The notes: generated from the letters alone by a model not told the origin. 20,400 nt of DNA from Candidatus Dormiibacterota bacterium (GCA_003164475.1 PLTL01000311.1:3094-23493), one strand, 5' to 3'. Positions 10,264-17,982 are shown, numbered from the stretch's first letter. Numbers and translations are program-made.

Positions 10264-10272
10264 ATGGTATCA
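10264..10272 (-). promoter_or_regulatory. Extended -10 box for yvcK
   Basis: The minus strand reads TGATACCAT, a TGnTANNNT extended -10 element, ending 11 nt before the ATG at 10252. The transcript would carry a leader of only a few bases. It also overlaps the alternative GTG start at 10273-10271, arguing against that start. Confidence 0.5.
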
Positions 10273-10335
10273 CCGGCCCCGGTCAGCGCCCGGCGGGGAA
10301 TCCGGGCCCTAGGGGCCGGCCCCGAAGGGCGCGCG

Positions 10336-10341
10336 TATACT
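10336..10341 (+). promoter_or_regulatory. -10 box for the aminotransferase gene
   Basis: TATACT matches the -10 consensus in five of six positions and stands out in a GC-rich divergent region (10253-10392). No clear -35 is seen; a near-palindrome GGGCCCTAGGGGCC at 10304-10317 lies about where a regulator could act. The expected leader is about 45 nt and includes the Shine-Dalgarno sequence. Confidence 0.5.
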
Positions 10342-10379
10342 GGCCGCCGGTTGCGTTGGGAGGTGGTCCGCCAGAGTTC

Positions 10380-10387
10380 CAGGAGGG
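10380..10387 (+). promoter_or_regulatory. Shine-Dalgarno sequence setting the ilvE start
   Basis: CAGGAGGG lies 5-6 nt before an in-frame TTG at 10393. It is the strongest ribosome-binding site in the window and decides that start over the upstream in-frame ATG-like options, which would include the promoter. Confidence 0.7.
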
Positions 10388-10392
10388 TTGCA

Positions 10393-11403
10393 TTGGCTGC
10401 CCACGAACGGACCGTTGGATCAGCCCCGGCCCCGCCTGCTGCAAAGGCTGAGGCCTCCGCCGCTGGCCAGGGACCAGCCTTCGACCAGCAGGAGGCCTGG
10501 GTCTTCTTCGAGGGCGAGCCGCGCCGCTACCGCGACGCCCACATCGGGGTGATGACCCATGCCCTCCACTACGGTACCGGCTGTTTTGAGGGGATCCGTG
10601 CCTTCTGGAGCGCCCCGCGAGAGCAGCTCTACGTCTTCCGGGCCCGAGACCACTTTCAGCGCCTGCGCCAGTCCGCGTCCATCCTGCGGATGGCCCTGCC
10701 CCACTCAGCCGATGAGCTGACCGAGATCACGGTGGACCTGCTCCGGCGCAATCGCTTCCGGACCGACACCTACATCCGGCCCTTGGTGTACAAGGCCTCC
10801 GAGGAGATCGGGGTCAGGCTCCACGACCTCGAGGACGGATTCCTCATCTATGCCCAGCCTTTCGGGGAGTACCACGACCGCTCTCGGGGGCTGCGCTGCA
10901 TGGTGTCCAGCTGGCGGCGGGTCGACGATAACGCTGCGCCGGCCCGGGCCAAGGTAACCGGGGTCTACATCAACTCCGCCCTGGCCAAGACGGAGGCCTT
11001 CGACAACGGCGTGGACGAGGCCATCCTGCTGGGCCAGGACGGCCATGTCTGCGAGGGCTCGGCGGATAACCTCTTCATCATCCGCAAGGGGGCCCTGATC
11101 ACCCCTCCGGTCTCCGACAACATCCTCGAGGGGATCACCAGGGCGACCCTGATCCAGATCTGGACCGAGGAGCTGGGGCTGCCGCTGGTCGAGCGCTCGA
11201 TCGACCGCACCGAGCTCTATATCGCCGACGAGGTGATCCTCTGCGCGACCGCAGCCCAGGTCTGCCCGGTTGTGGAGATCGACCATCGGCCGGTGGGCGA
11301 CGGGACGGTCGGTCCGTTCGCACGCCGGCTCGACGAGATCTACTCCAGCCTGGTCCGCGGGGAGATCGAGAAGTACCGGGAGTGGTGTCACCCGGTCTAC
11401 TGA
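10393..11403 (+). CDS. ilvE: Branched-chain amino acid aminotransferase (class IV PLP)
   Basis: 336 residues from TTG 10393, placed by the CAGGAGGG site. PLP enzyme that transfers the amino group between glutamate and the 2-oxo acids of Leu, Ile and Val, in the cytosol. Family signatures: THALHYGTGCFEGIRAF near the N-terminus, the catalytic Schiff-base Lys187 in ARAKVTGVYINSALAK, EGSADNLFII (from about 221), the phosphate-binding GITRATLI, and ADEVILCATAAQVCPV near the C-terminus. A roughly 30-residue Ala/Pro-rich extension precedes the conserved core and looks unstructured. D-amino acid transaminases and aminodeoxychorismate lyases share the fold, but the length and motif set favour IlvE. 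The gene stands alone, divergent from yvcK and convergent with glycerate kinase 25 bp downstream. Confidence 0.93.
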   Translation: MAAHERTVGSAPAPPAAKAEASAAGQGPAFDQQEAWVFFEGEPRRYRDAHIGVMTHALHYGTGCFEGIRAFWSAPREQLYVFRARDHFQRLRQSASILRMALPHSADELTEITVDLLRRNRFRTDTYIRPLVYKASEEIGVRLHDLEDGFLIYAQPFGEYHDRSRGLRCMVSSWRRVDDNAAPARAKVTGVYINSALAKTEAFDNGVDEAILLGQDGHVCEGSADNLFIIRKGALITPPVSDNILEGITRATLIQIWTEELGLPLVERSIDRTELYIADEVILCATAAQVCPVVEIDHRPVGDGTVGPFARRLDEIYSSLVRGEIEKYREWCHPVY

Positions 11404-11428
11404 TCGGCGTCCCCACCCGGACCACCGC

Positions 11429-12619
11429 CTACCGCACCCGGGGGGCGATTCCCTCAAGCTCCCGGCAGGCCCTGGCGCTGGCCGCCCGCAGCTCGGTGGC
11501 GGCCCGCGCGTGGCCGGGGACGGACCAGGGCCCCGTGGCGGGCGCGGTCCGGACCACCCGCCCACCCATCTTCTGGACCAGCAGCTCCGGCCCGGGTTCG
11601 GCGCGTCCGGTCAGCACCACGCAGGGGAGCCCACGGGCGGAGGCCCGGCGGAGGACCTCGCCGGTGACCTTGCCGTGCAGGCTGGCCTCGTCGAACCGGC
11701 CATCGCCGGTGAAGGCCGCGTCGGCCCGCCCGAGCGCCCGGTCGAGCCCGGCCACGGCGGCGACCAGGTCCACCCCGCTCTCGAGTCGGGCGCCCATGAA
11801 GGCTGCCAGCCCGAAGCCGGTGCCCCCCGCCGCACCCATCCCCGGCCGGTCCCCGAGGCCATGGCGCCCCAGGTCCCGGGAGACAATCTCGGCCAGCCGG
11901 GCCAGCCCCTGGTCGAGCCGGCCCACCATGGCGGGGTCGGCACCCTTCTGAGGGCCGAACACGGCCGCGGCTCCGAGCTTCCCCAGCAGCGGGTTGTCGA
12001 CGTCGCAGGCCGCCACCACCTCCACCCCCTCCCAGCCGGGATCGAACGGGGGAGGCTCGATCCGGTCCAGCTCCAGCAGCCCCAGCCCCCCCGGTGGGAC
12101 CGGCCGGCCGCCGCGGTCGAGGAGCCGGAATCCGAGGGCCTGGGCCAGCCCGGCGCCGCCGTCGGTCGAGGAGCTGCCTCCGATCCCGACCAGCAGCTGC
12201 CGGGGATGCTGGCTGAGGGCGACCTGGAGCAGCTCGCCCAGCCCTCTGGTGCTGGCTCGGCCGGCGCTGGCCGGGCTGGGATATGGAATCAGGACCAGGC
12301 CGCAGACTCGGGCCAGTTCCGCCACCGCGACCCCTCGCTCGCCGCGGTCTAACCAGCCCAGACGCGCGAAGACTGGCTCTAGAAGCGGCCCGCTGACGCG
12401 GCACTCGACCGTGGTGCCGCCTCGAGCGGCCACCAGGGTCTCCAGGAAGCCGTCGCCGCCATCGGAGAGCGGGACCTCCTCGCGACCCGCCGCCGGCCAC
12501 ACATCGGCCACGCCCTTCGAGATGGCCCGGCAGGCGTCCACCGCGGCCAGAGTGCCCTTGAAGGCGTTGGAGGCGATTGTGACGTGGGCGTACCTGGGGC
12601 GGTCGCTGATCTCCACCAC
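11429..12619 (-). CDS. Glycerate 2-kinase (GarK/GlxK family)
   Basis: 396 residues from tandem GTG codons at 12619 and 12616; no ATG lies before the conserved core. ATP-dependent phosphorylation of glycerate to 2-phosphoglycerate links glyoxylate or glycerate catabolism to glycolysis. Motifs: IASNAFKGTL (15-24; most relatives have D-S-F-K-G), PLSDGGDGFLETL, GIGGSSSTDGGAGLAQALGF, ACDVDNPLLGKLGAAAVFGPQKGA (written here in part: DVDNPLLG then VFGPQKGA), GAAGGTGFGLAAF, and TGDGRFDEASLHGKV, where relatives usually have TGEGR. The two conservative acid changes do not look disabling. The gene is single, converging on ilvE and divergent from a sensor kinase gene. A TAGATT sequence sits immediately before the GTG on the minus strand, but the spacing is too short to be a certain -10 box. 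Confidence 0.93.
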   Translation of the reverse strand: MVEISDRPRYAHVTIASNAFKGTLAAVDACRAISKGVADVWPAAGREEVPLSDGGDGFLETLVAARGGTTVECRVSGPLLEPVFARLGWLDRGERGVAVAELARVCGLVLIPYPSPASAGRASTRGLGELLQVALSQHPRQLLVGIGGSSSTDGGAGLAQALGFRLLDRGGRPVPPGGLGLLELDRIEPPPFDPGWEGVEVVAACDVDNPLLGKLGAAAVFGPQKGADPAMVGRLDQGLARLAEIVSRDLGRHGLGDRPGMGAAGGTGFGLAAFMGARLESGVDLVAAVAGLDRALGRADAAFTGDGRFDEASLHGKVTGEVLRRASARGLPCVVLTGRAEPGPELLVQKMGGRVVRTAPATGPWSVPGHARAATELRAASARACRELEGIAPRVR

Positions 12620-12638
12620 AATCTACTGTTTAGCTGAT

Positions 12639-12678
12639 CCCGACCGGACTGGGTCGGGGCGAGCGCCCCGCCCGGGGC
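12639..12678. promoter_or_regulatory. Two inverted repeats in the divergent region
   Basis: CCCGACC (12639-12645) and GGTCGGG (12652-12658) form a perfect 7-bp inverted repeat with a 6-bp centre. Six bases later GCCCC (12665-12669) and GGGGC (12674-12678) form a second. They lie between the glycerate kinase and sensor kinase starts and could be operators or hairpins; no function can be assigned. Confidence 0.35.
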
Positions 12679-12692
12679 AATTCAGGAGCGTG

Positions 12693-12698
12693 TACCAT
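12693..12698 (+). promoter_or_regulatory. Candidate -10 box for the sensor kinase operon
   Basis: TACCAT, preceded by TG, is the best TANNNT box upstream of the sensor kinase. It would give a leader of about 30 nt without a Shine-Dalgarno sequence. An 11-codon reading frame starting at the ATG at 12697 ends with TAA at 12730-12732, 3 bp before the kinase start. Confidence 0.3.
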
Positions 12699-12735
12699 GG
12701 GCGGCCCGAACCTTCCTCGACGTCCCGAGTAAGCC

Positions 12736-15303
12736 ATGCCACGACAACGAGCCCACTCCGGCTGGCCCTCGACGGGCCGGATCCGGCGTCTGATCGGTCG
12801 GATCGGTCGCTGGCAGCTCCTCAGTGTGCGGCGTCGGATCCTGGTGGCCATGCTCGCCGTCTCGGTCATCCCGCTGGCCATCTTCAGCCTGGCCGGTCTG
12901 GCGGCCCTCTCCGGTCTCAACAGCGGCGCTCTGAAGACCGCCAACTCCAAGCTGGAGGCCAGTCAGGACGCCCACCTGCAGGATCTGGTCCACAGCAAGG
13001 CCCTGGTGATCAACGACGAACTGGAATCGGTCCAGGACGAGGTCGCGCTGCTCAGCCAGGCCACCGGCGCGGTGCTGGCCCAGCCCCCAGCCCGGAGCCC
13101 GGCAGCCAGTGAGTCGGCTGGGATCTCGATCTACGGTCCTGGCGCCGAAGCCAGCCAGCCGGGCTCCCAGGTCCTCGCCCTGAGGTCGCTGGGGAGCCAG
13201 TTGGCGCTGGTCTTCGACCTCCACCCCGAGGTGGCTGACGTCTGGGTCCAGCTGCCCGACAGCGGCCTGATAGCGGTGGCTCCCTCCTCGGCCATCGCCA
13301 GCGCCCAGGAGGCCACCGTCAGCCAGCTCTCGCCCCCGGCCAGTGCCTACCAGGCTGCCGTGAAGCGGCAGACATCGGCCCTCGACAGCCCCCGCTGGCG
13401 CCACCTGCTCCCCCAGTCGGCCCAGGCGGTCGTGTGGACGCCGGTCTATGAGAACGAGGCCTCCGGCGGGCCGACGGTGACGGTGGCCACCGAGACCGTC
13501 TCCAGCAACGGGACCCCGTTCTGGGTGGGCGCCAACATCACGGTCAAGAACCTGGTCGCCACCTTTCTGGCCGGGGCTCCCGGCCACTCTGAGGGAGGCT
13601 ACAGCTTCCTGCTCAGCAGTGACGGGGTGGTCCTCAGTCACTCGCCAGGCGCCGCTGCGGACCTCGGCCTGGGCCCCAAGCAGAAACAGGCCGCCGCGGT
13701 GAACCTGGTGTCGCAGAACAGCCCCTGGCTGTCGGTGGGGAACGAGATGCGGCTGGGGCTGGCGGGAGAGCAGACCATCAACCTCGCCGGGGAGCCGGTT
13801 GCGGTCTTCTACAGCCCCCTGCCGGCCAGCCAGTGGAGCCTGGGTGTCGGAGTCCCGGTCTCCGGAATCGACGGCAGCGTGGTCGGCTTCTCGCAGACCA
13901 TCACCCGCGGCCTGGTCGGGGTGACCGCCCTGCTGCTCCCGGTCCTGGTAGCACTGGCCTTCCTGGCGGTAGTCATCACCAATATCCTCAGCCGCCGGCT
14001 CATCAATCCACTTTCCGACCTCACCGGGGCCTCGCGCCGGATCGCCGCCGGCGACCTGGAGACCCCGGTGTCGGTGACCCCGGGGCCCGGCGACGAGATC
14101 GGAGCCCTGCAGATGGCCCTCGAGAGAATGCGGACGCGGCTCTCCCGGCAGCGTGAGCTGATCGATGCCGCCCACCACCACCTGGAGCAGCGGGTCGAGG
14201 AGCGGACCTCCGAGCTCCGGCAGCGCAACGAAGAGCTGGCGACACTCAACTCGGTCAGCGCCGACCTGAGCCGGTCGCTGGTGCTCTCTGACGTCGCGAC
14301 TGCGGCGGCCGACCGGCTTCGCCAGCTCTGGGACGTGCAGGAGGTCTCGGTCTATCTCCTGGATGGCACCGCTCCGAACGGCATCCGCCTGGTGGGCCGA
14401 GCCGCGGATGGCGACGACTCCCTGCATGGGAGTGCAGAACTGGCGCTGGCGCTGCAGGATCTCGGCCAGACCCCGGCCACGGCGGTTCAGCTCGGCGATC
14501 TGGTGGTGGTCCCGCTGCTGGTCACCGGCACCAGTGTGGGCTACCTGGTCCTGCGTCAGGGCGGGGTCCCCGGGGAGCGCCAGGTCGAGATGCTGGAGGT
14601 CGTCGGAGGCCAGCTGGCGCTGGCCCTGCGCAACGCCCAGCTCTTCGCCGACACCCAGGAGATGGCCACCCTGAACGAGCGCAACCGGATCGCCCGAGAG
14701 ATCCATGACACTCTGGCCCAGGGACTGACGGGGATCGTGGTCCAGCTCCAGGCCGCTGAGGCCTGGCTCCTCCGGGAGCCGGAGCGAGCCCGGCAAGCCG
14801 TGACCCAGGCCACCGACCTCGCCCGCTCCAGCCTGCAGGAGGCCCGCCGCTCGGTCTGGGATCTCCGGCCCCAGGCCCTTCAGAGAACCGATCTGCTGGC
14901 CGCCATCCGGGAGGAGCTGGACCGGGTCCAAAGGCGGTCCTCGGTCACCGGCACCCTGGAGGTGCGGGGCCGGCTCCCGACCATCTCGTCGCCGGCCGAG
15001 GTGGCGGCCTTCAGGGTGGTGCAGGAAGCGGTCGCCAACGCCCTCCAACACGGTCGGCCGAGCAACATAAGGGTGACCGCCAGCAGCGACGGCTCCGACC
15101 TGTGCCTGGAGGTACGGGACGACGGGACCGGATTCGATCAGTCGGCCCCATCTCGCCCGGGTGCCTTCGGCATCACTTCGATGGGGGAACGGGCCGCCGC
15201 CTGCGGGGGGAGCCTGGAGGTCGTGAGCCGACCCGGAGAGGGCACCCGAGTAATCCTCACGCTCCCTGCTGAGGCACCGGCTCCGACCGGGGCACTGGGA
15301 TGA
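12736..15303 (+). CDS. Sensor histidine kinase, Cache-HAMP-GAF-HisKA_3
   Basis: 855 residues from ATG 12736. Order: basic N-terminus, membrane helix 35-57, a large extracellular region (about 60-385) of double-Cache type judged by size and layout, second helix about 390-415, HAMP to about 470, a coiled coil (LEQRVEERTSELRQRNEEL), a GAF-like domain (about 505-645), then HisKA_3 with phospho-acceptor His657 in RNRIAREIHDTLAQGLTG. The ATPase part shows EAVANALQHG (Asn768), DDGTGF and GITSMGERA, the arrangement of the NarX/DesK class. It overlaps the downstream NarL-type regulator by ATGA and surely phosphorylates it. An extracellular Cache domain usually binds small molecules. The neighbouring peptide-type transporter genes suggest a nutrient signal, but that link is only contextual. 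Confidence 0.93.
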   Translation: MPRQRAHSGWPSTGRIRRLIGRIGRWQLLSVRRRILVAMLAVSVIPLAIFSLAGLAALSGLNSGALKTANSKLEASQDAHLQDLVHSKALVINDELESVQDEVALLSQATGAVLAQPPARSPAASESAGISIYGPGAEASQPGSQVLALRSLGSQLALVFDLHPEVADVWVQLPDSGLIAVAPSSAIASAQEATVSQLSPPASAYQAAVKRQTSALDSPRWRHLLPQSAQAVVWTPVYENEASGGPTVTVATETVSSNGTPFWVGANITVKNLVATFLAGAPGHSEGGYSFLLSSDGVVLSHSPGAAADLGLGPKQKQAAAVNLVSQNSPWLSVGNEMRLGLAGEQTINLAGEPVAVFYSPLPASQWSLGVGVPVSGIDGSVVGFSQTITRGLVGVTALLLPVLVALAFLAVVITNILSRRLINPLSDLTGASRRIAAGDLETPVSVTPGPGDEIGALQMALERMRTRLSRQRELIDAAHHHLEQRVEERTSELRQRNEELATLNSVSADLSRSLVLSDVATAAADRLRQLWDVQEVSVYLLDGTAPNGIRLVGRAADGDDSLHGSAELALALQDLGQTPATAVQLGDLVVVPLLVTGTSVGYLVLRQGGVPGERQVEMLEVVGGQLALALRNAQLFADTQEMATLNERNRIAREIHDTLAQGLTGIVVQLQAAEAWLLREPERARQAVTQATDLARSSLQEARRSVWDLRPQALQRTDLLAAIREELDRVQRRSSVTGTLEVRGRLPTISSPAEVAAFRVVQEAVANALQHGRPSNIRVTASSDGSDLCLEVRDDGTGFDQSAPSRPGAFGITSMGERAAACGGSLEVVSRPGEGTRVILTLPAEAPAPTGALG

Positions 15304-15929
15304 TCCGGGTCCTGGTGGCCGACGACCACCCGGTGGTCCGGGAGGGCATCTGCGCCATGCTGGAGGCGGAAGTCGACCTGGAGGTGGTGGGTGACGTCGC
15401 CGACGGGGAGGCTGCAGTCGAGCTGGCGATGGCCACTAGGCCCGACGTGGTCCTCATGGACGTGCAGATGCGCGGCATGGACGGCATCGCGGCGCTCAGG
15501 CTGCTCCGTGACCGGCTGCCCTCCGCCAAGGTGGTGATCCTGACCACCTTTGGCCACGAGAACTACCTGAACCTCAGTTCTCGAGCGGGAGCCAGCGGCT
15601 ACCTGCTCAAGGACGTCAGCCGGGACCAGCTCACCGACACCATCCGCCGGGTGGCGGCCGGTGAGTCGATGATGGAGTCCGGCTCGGAGTCTGACCCGAT
15701 CAGTCCCCGAGAGCTCGAGGTCCTGGAGTGCATGGCCCGGGAGATGTCCAATCAGGAGATCGCCGTGGCCCTCTGCATCAGCGAGAACACTGTCAAGACC
15801 CACGTCAGCCACCTCTTCGGCAAGCTCGGAGCCAGCGATCGTGCGGGAGCGGTCCTGAGGGGCTGGCGACAGGGCCTGATCTCCAGCTCAGAGGCAGGCA
15901 AGACCGCAAATCACCCCCATGAGGGATGA
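15300..15929 (+). CDS. NarL/FixJ-family response regulator
   Basis: 209 residues from ATG 15300, overlapping the kinase stop (ATGA). The receiver domain has the acidic pair ADDH (Asp8, Asp9), phospho-acceptor Asp54 in VVLMDVQM, the conserved Thr in ILTTFG and Lys in YLLKDV. After a linker, a LuxR-type helix-turn-helix runs from about 138 to 200: SPRELEVLECMAREMSNQEI, then CISENTVKTHVSHLFGKLGA. Its last codons overlap a sequence (15909-15928) that recurs upstream of the second solute-binding gene. The likely target is the adjacent transporter promoter 9 bp past its stop codon, as NarL-type regulators often control neighbours, though this is not shown by the sequence. Confidence 0.95.
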   Translation: MIRVLVADDHPVVREGICAMLEAEVDLEVVGDVADGEAAVELAMATRPDVVLMDVQMRGMDGIAALRLLRDRLPSAKVVILTTFGHENYLNLSSRAGASGYLLKDVSRDQLTDTIRRVAAGESMMESGSESDPISPRELEVLECMAREMSNQEIAVALCISENTVKTHVSHLFGKLGASDRAGAVLRGWRQGLISSSEAGKTANHPHEG

Positions 15930-15943
15930 CACGCGCTTAGACT
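15909..15943 (+). promoter_or_regulatory. Promoter region of the first solute-binding gene
   Basis: TAGACT (15938-15943), within CTTAGACT as before the hydrolase gene, is the likely -10 box. No -35 match is seen; instead the -35 area holds AATCACCCC...AGGGATG (15909-15928), an imperfect inverted repeat that recurs at 20113-20132 ahead of the second solute-binding gene. A positively regulated promoter is plausible. Confidence 0.4.
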
Positions 15944-15953
15944 AGCGCCTAAC

Positions 15954-16049
15954 ATGCCCGGAACCCTTGGGGCAGACGTGGTGTGGCGGACAGCCCGACA
16001 GCACGTCCGAGTTCCGGAACGTGGTAATGGAGGTTCAAGACAACAGTGA
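15954..16049 (+). CDS. Possible 31-codon leader reading frame
   Basis: An ATG sits 10 nt after the TAGACT box, the same spacing as the leaderless starts elsewhere in this window. The frame runs 31 codons and its TGA overlaps the GTG start of the solute-binding gene (GTGA), which would couple their translation. The peptide is rich in Arg, Gly and Val with no recognisable motif. The second paralog's leader keeps the C-terminal RGNGGSRQ in the same relative frame but has no ATG start in that frame and ends one codon earlier. That conservation may simply reflect the ribosome-binding region, so coding is doubtful. Confidence 0.2.
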   Translation: MPGTLGADVVWRTARQHVRVPERGNGGSRQQ

Positions 16050-17932
16050 GAAGGATTTCGACTCTCCCGCTCTGGCGAACGGCGGGGCTGGCCAGCTTGG
16101 TCGTCCTCTCCGTGGTGGGTCTGGGCTCCGGGGCTCTGACCGCCAATGCCGCCACGTCCACCTCTTCGAGCAAGATCGTGACCTGGGCCGAGGCCCCTAA
16201 CTCCGGCCCCAACTACATCTCGCCGGTCACGGGAGCCACCTACTTCACCACCAGCAACCTCTCCCAGTTCTCGGAGATCATCTACAGGCCTCTCTACTGG
16301 TTCGGGGATAACGGCAAGCCGGTCCTGAATGCGAGCCTGAGCCTGGCCGCAGCTCCGGTGTACAGCAACGACAACAAGACCGTCACCATCAACATGAAGC
16401 ACTGGGTCTGGTCCGACGGCCAGCCGATCACGGCCCGGGATGTCGTCTTCTGGATGAACGTCCTCAAGGCGTCGGTCAGTCCCGCGGCCAGCAACATCGG
16501 CAACTCCAATGCACCTGGGCCCAGCTGGGGGGCCTACGTGCCGGGCCTGTTCCCGGACAACGTCGTGAGCTACAGCGTCACCGGTACCTACACCGTGGTG
16601 ATGCAGCTCAACGCGTCCTACAACCCGACCTGGTTCACCTACAACGAGCTCAGCCAGATCACCCCCATCCCGCAGCACTCTTGGGACCGGACCTCGGCCA
16701 GCAGCCCGATTGGCAACTACGACGAGACCGTGCCCGGGACGGCCACCACTGGCGCGCTGGCGGTGGCCCAGTACATCAACTCCGAGTCCCAGAACACCAC
16801 CACCTACGCCACCAACCCGATGTGGCAGGTGGTGAGCGGTCCCTTCAAGATCTCCCAGTACAACATCTCCGGCTATGTCAAGTTGGTCCCCAACACCCGC
16901 TACTCGGGTCCGGTCAAGCCCGACATCAAGGCCTTCGAGGAGATGCCCTTCACCAGCCCCGAGTCTGAGTTCAACGAGCTCAAGGCGGGAGACCTGACGA
17001 TCGGCTACCTGCCCCAGGAGGACTACGCGCAGCTGAAGACCCTGGAGCGCAGCGGCTACAAGGCCAACTACTGGGACATCTACTCGACCAACTACATGCC
17101 CTACGACTTCAGCAACGCTCAGGCGGGTCCGCTGTTCAAGCAGCTCTACATCCGCCAGGCGATCCAGTCCTTGGTGGACCAGAAGCAGATCATCAAGGAC
17201 TACTACGCGGGCGGGACTGGCAAGGTCAACAACGGGCCGGTACCGAACACCTCGGACAACCCCTTCCTCACCAAGTTCGAGGCCAACCAGAACGGCGTCT
17301 ACCCCTACGACCCGGCCAAGGCAGCCTCGCTGCTCAAGGACAACGGGTGGACGGTCGTCAAGGGCGGCGCCAGCTACTGCTCCAAGCCCGGCACCGGCTC
17401 GGGTGAGTGCGGCGCAGGGATCACCCAGGGAGAGAAGCTCCAGTTCACCTTCCTCTACGCCTCCCTCGGTCCCGTCTTCACCGATGAGATGACCACCCTG
17501 GTTTCCGGTTGGAAGCAGCAGGCTGGCATCGAGGCCACCGTGAGGACCCCGGAGACCTTCGCCGACGTGGTCACCAACGCCTACACTCCCGGCAACGCTT
17601 GGGAGCTGGACAACTGGGGGGCTGGCTGGATCTATGCTCCGGACTACCTGCCCACCGGCGAAGAGCTCTGGGAGTACGGGGCCAGCTCCAACAGTGGCAA
17701 CTACGACAGCGCGGAGGCCAACGCTCTGATCAAGGCCACCACCACGGCACCGAACCCGGTGGCGGAGATCAAGGCGATCGACAAGTATGAGAACTACCTG
17801 GCGGAGCAGCTTCCGGTGCTCTGGATGCCGAACGCGCCCCAGGCCCTGACCCTCTACAGCCGCAAGCTGGCCGGTCTCGTGCCCCAGGGAATCTTCGATG
17901 AGCTCTATCCCGAGGTATACCGAATCTCCTAA
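16046..17932 (+). CDS. Family-5 (peptide/nickel type) ABC transporter solute-binding protein
   Basis: 628 residues from GTG 16046. A TAA at 16025-16027 in the same frame rules out a longer form, and GGAGG lies 12 nt upstream. An N-terminal signal peptide (hydrophobic core about 13-31) ends in an AxA site, with cleavage expected after Ala35. There is no lipobox Cys. The mature protein matches SBP_bac_5/DppA-OppA proteins: IIYRPLYWFGDNGKPVLNASLS, ITARDVVFWMN, GPFKISQYNISGYVKLVPN, and YIRQAIQSLVDQKQIIKDYY. Cys445 and Cys455 in YCSKPGTGSGECGAG probably form a disulfide. It captures peptides or similar solutes outside the membrane for the two permeases downstream. The substrate is not predictable. 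The N-terminus and leader are nearly duplicated at the start of a second gene at 20249. Confidence 0.94.
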   Translation: MRRISTLPLWRTAGLASLVVLSVVGLGSGALTANAATSTSSSKIVTWAEAPNSGPNYISPVTGATYFTTSNLSQFSEIIYRPLYWFGDNGKPVLNASLSLAAAPVYSNDNKTVTINMKHWVWSDGQPITARDVVFWMNVLKASVSPAASNIGNSNAPGPSWGAYVPGLFPDNVVSYSVTGTYTVVMQLNASYNPTWFTYNELSQITPIPQHSWDRTSASSPIGNYDETVPGTATTGALAVAQYINSESQNTTTYATNPMWQVVSGPFKISQYNISGYVKLVPNTRYSGPVKPDIKAFEEMPFTSPESEFNELKAGDLTIGYLPQEDYAQLKTLERSGYKANYWDIYSTNYMPYDFSNAQAGPLFKQLYIRQAIQSLVDQKQIIKDYYAGGTGKVNNGPVPNTSDNPFLTKFEANQNGVYPYDPAKAASLLKDNGWTVVKGGASYCSKPGTGSGECGAGITQGEKLQFTFLYASLGPVFTDEMTTLVSGWKQQAGIEATVRTPETFADVVTNAYTPGNAWELDNWGAGWIYAPDYLPTGEELWEYGASSNSGNYDSAEANALIKATTTAPNPVAEIKAIDKYENYLAEQLPVLWMPNAPQALTLYSRKLAGLVPQGIFDELYPEVYRIS

Positions 17933-17954
17933 GCGGCAGCTCGACGGGAACGAC

Positions 17955-17982
17955 GCGGGGCCCGGCGTCAGCTGGGCCCCGC
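17955..17982 (+). terminator. Strong GC hairpin after the solute-binding gene
   Basis: GCGGGGCCC (17955-17963) and GGGCCCCGC (17974-17982) pair perfectly over 9 bp around a 10-nt loop, 22 nt past the stop. Only TT follows, so it may act as a partial terminator or mRNA 3'-end stabiliser, which would favour excess binding protein over permeases. Confidence 0.65.

Noticed and set aside
10264..10392. Longer N-terminus for the aminotransferase
   Set aside because: It would include the TATACT box and the CAGGAGGG ribosome site, and translates to an Arg/Gly-rich non-conserved stretch.
12682..15051. A 789-residue open frame antisense to the sensor kinase
   Set aside because: It mirrors a gene with clear Cache, HAMP, GAF and kinase motifs. 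Its translation is low-complexity Gly/Asp/Gln/Arg-rich with no domain, as expected of antisense frames in GC-rich DNA.
16046..16075. Twin-arginine signal in the first solute-binding protein
   Set aside because: The Arg-Arg pair lacks the downstream consensus, and the paralog has Arg-Lys at the same place, so a Sec signal is more likely.
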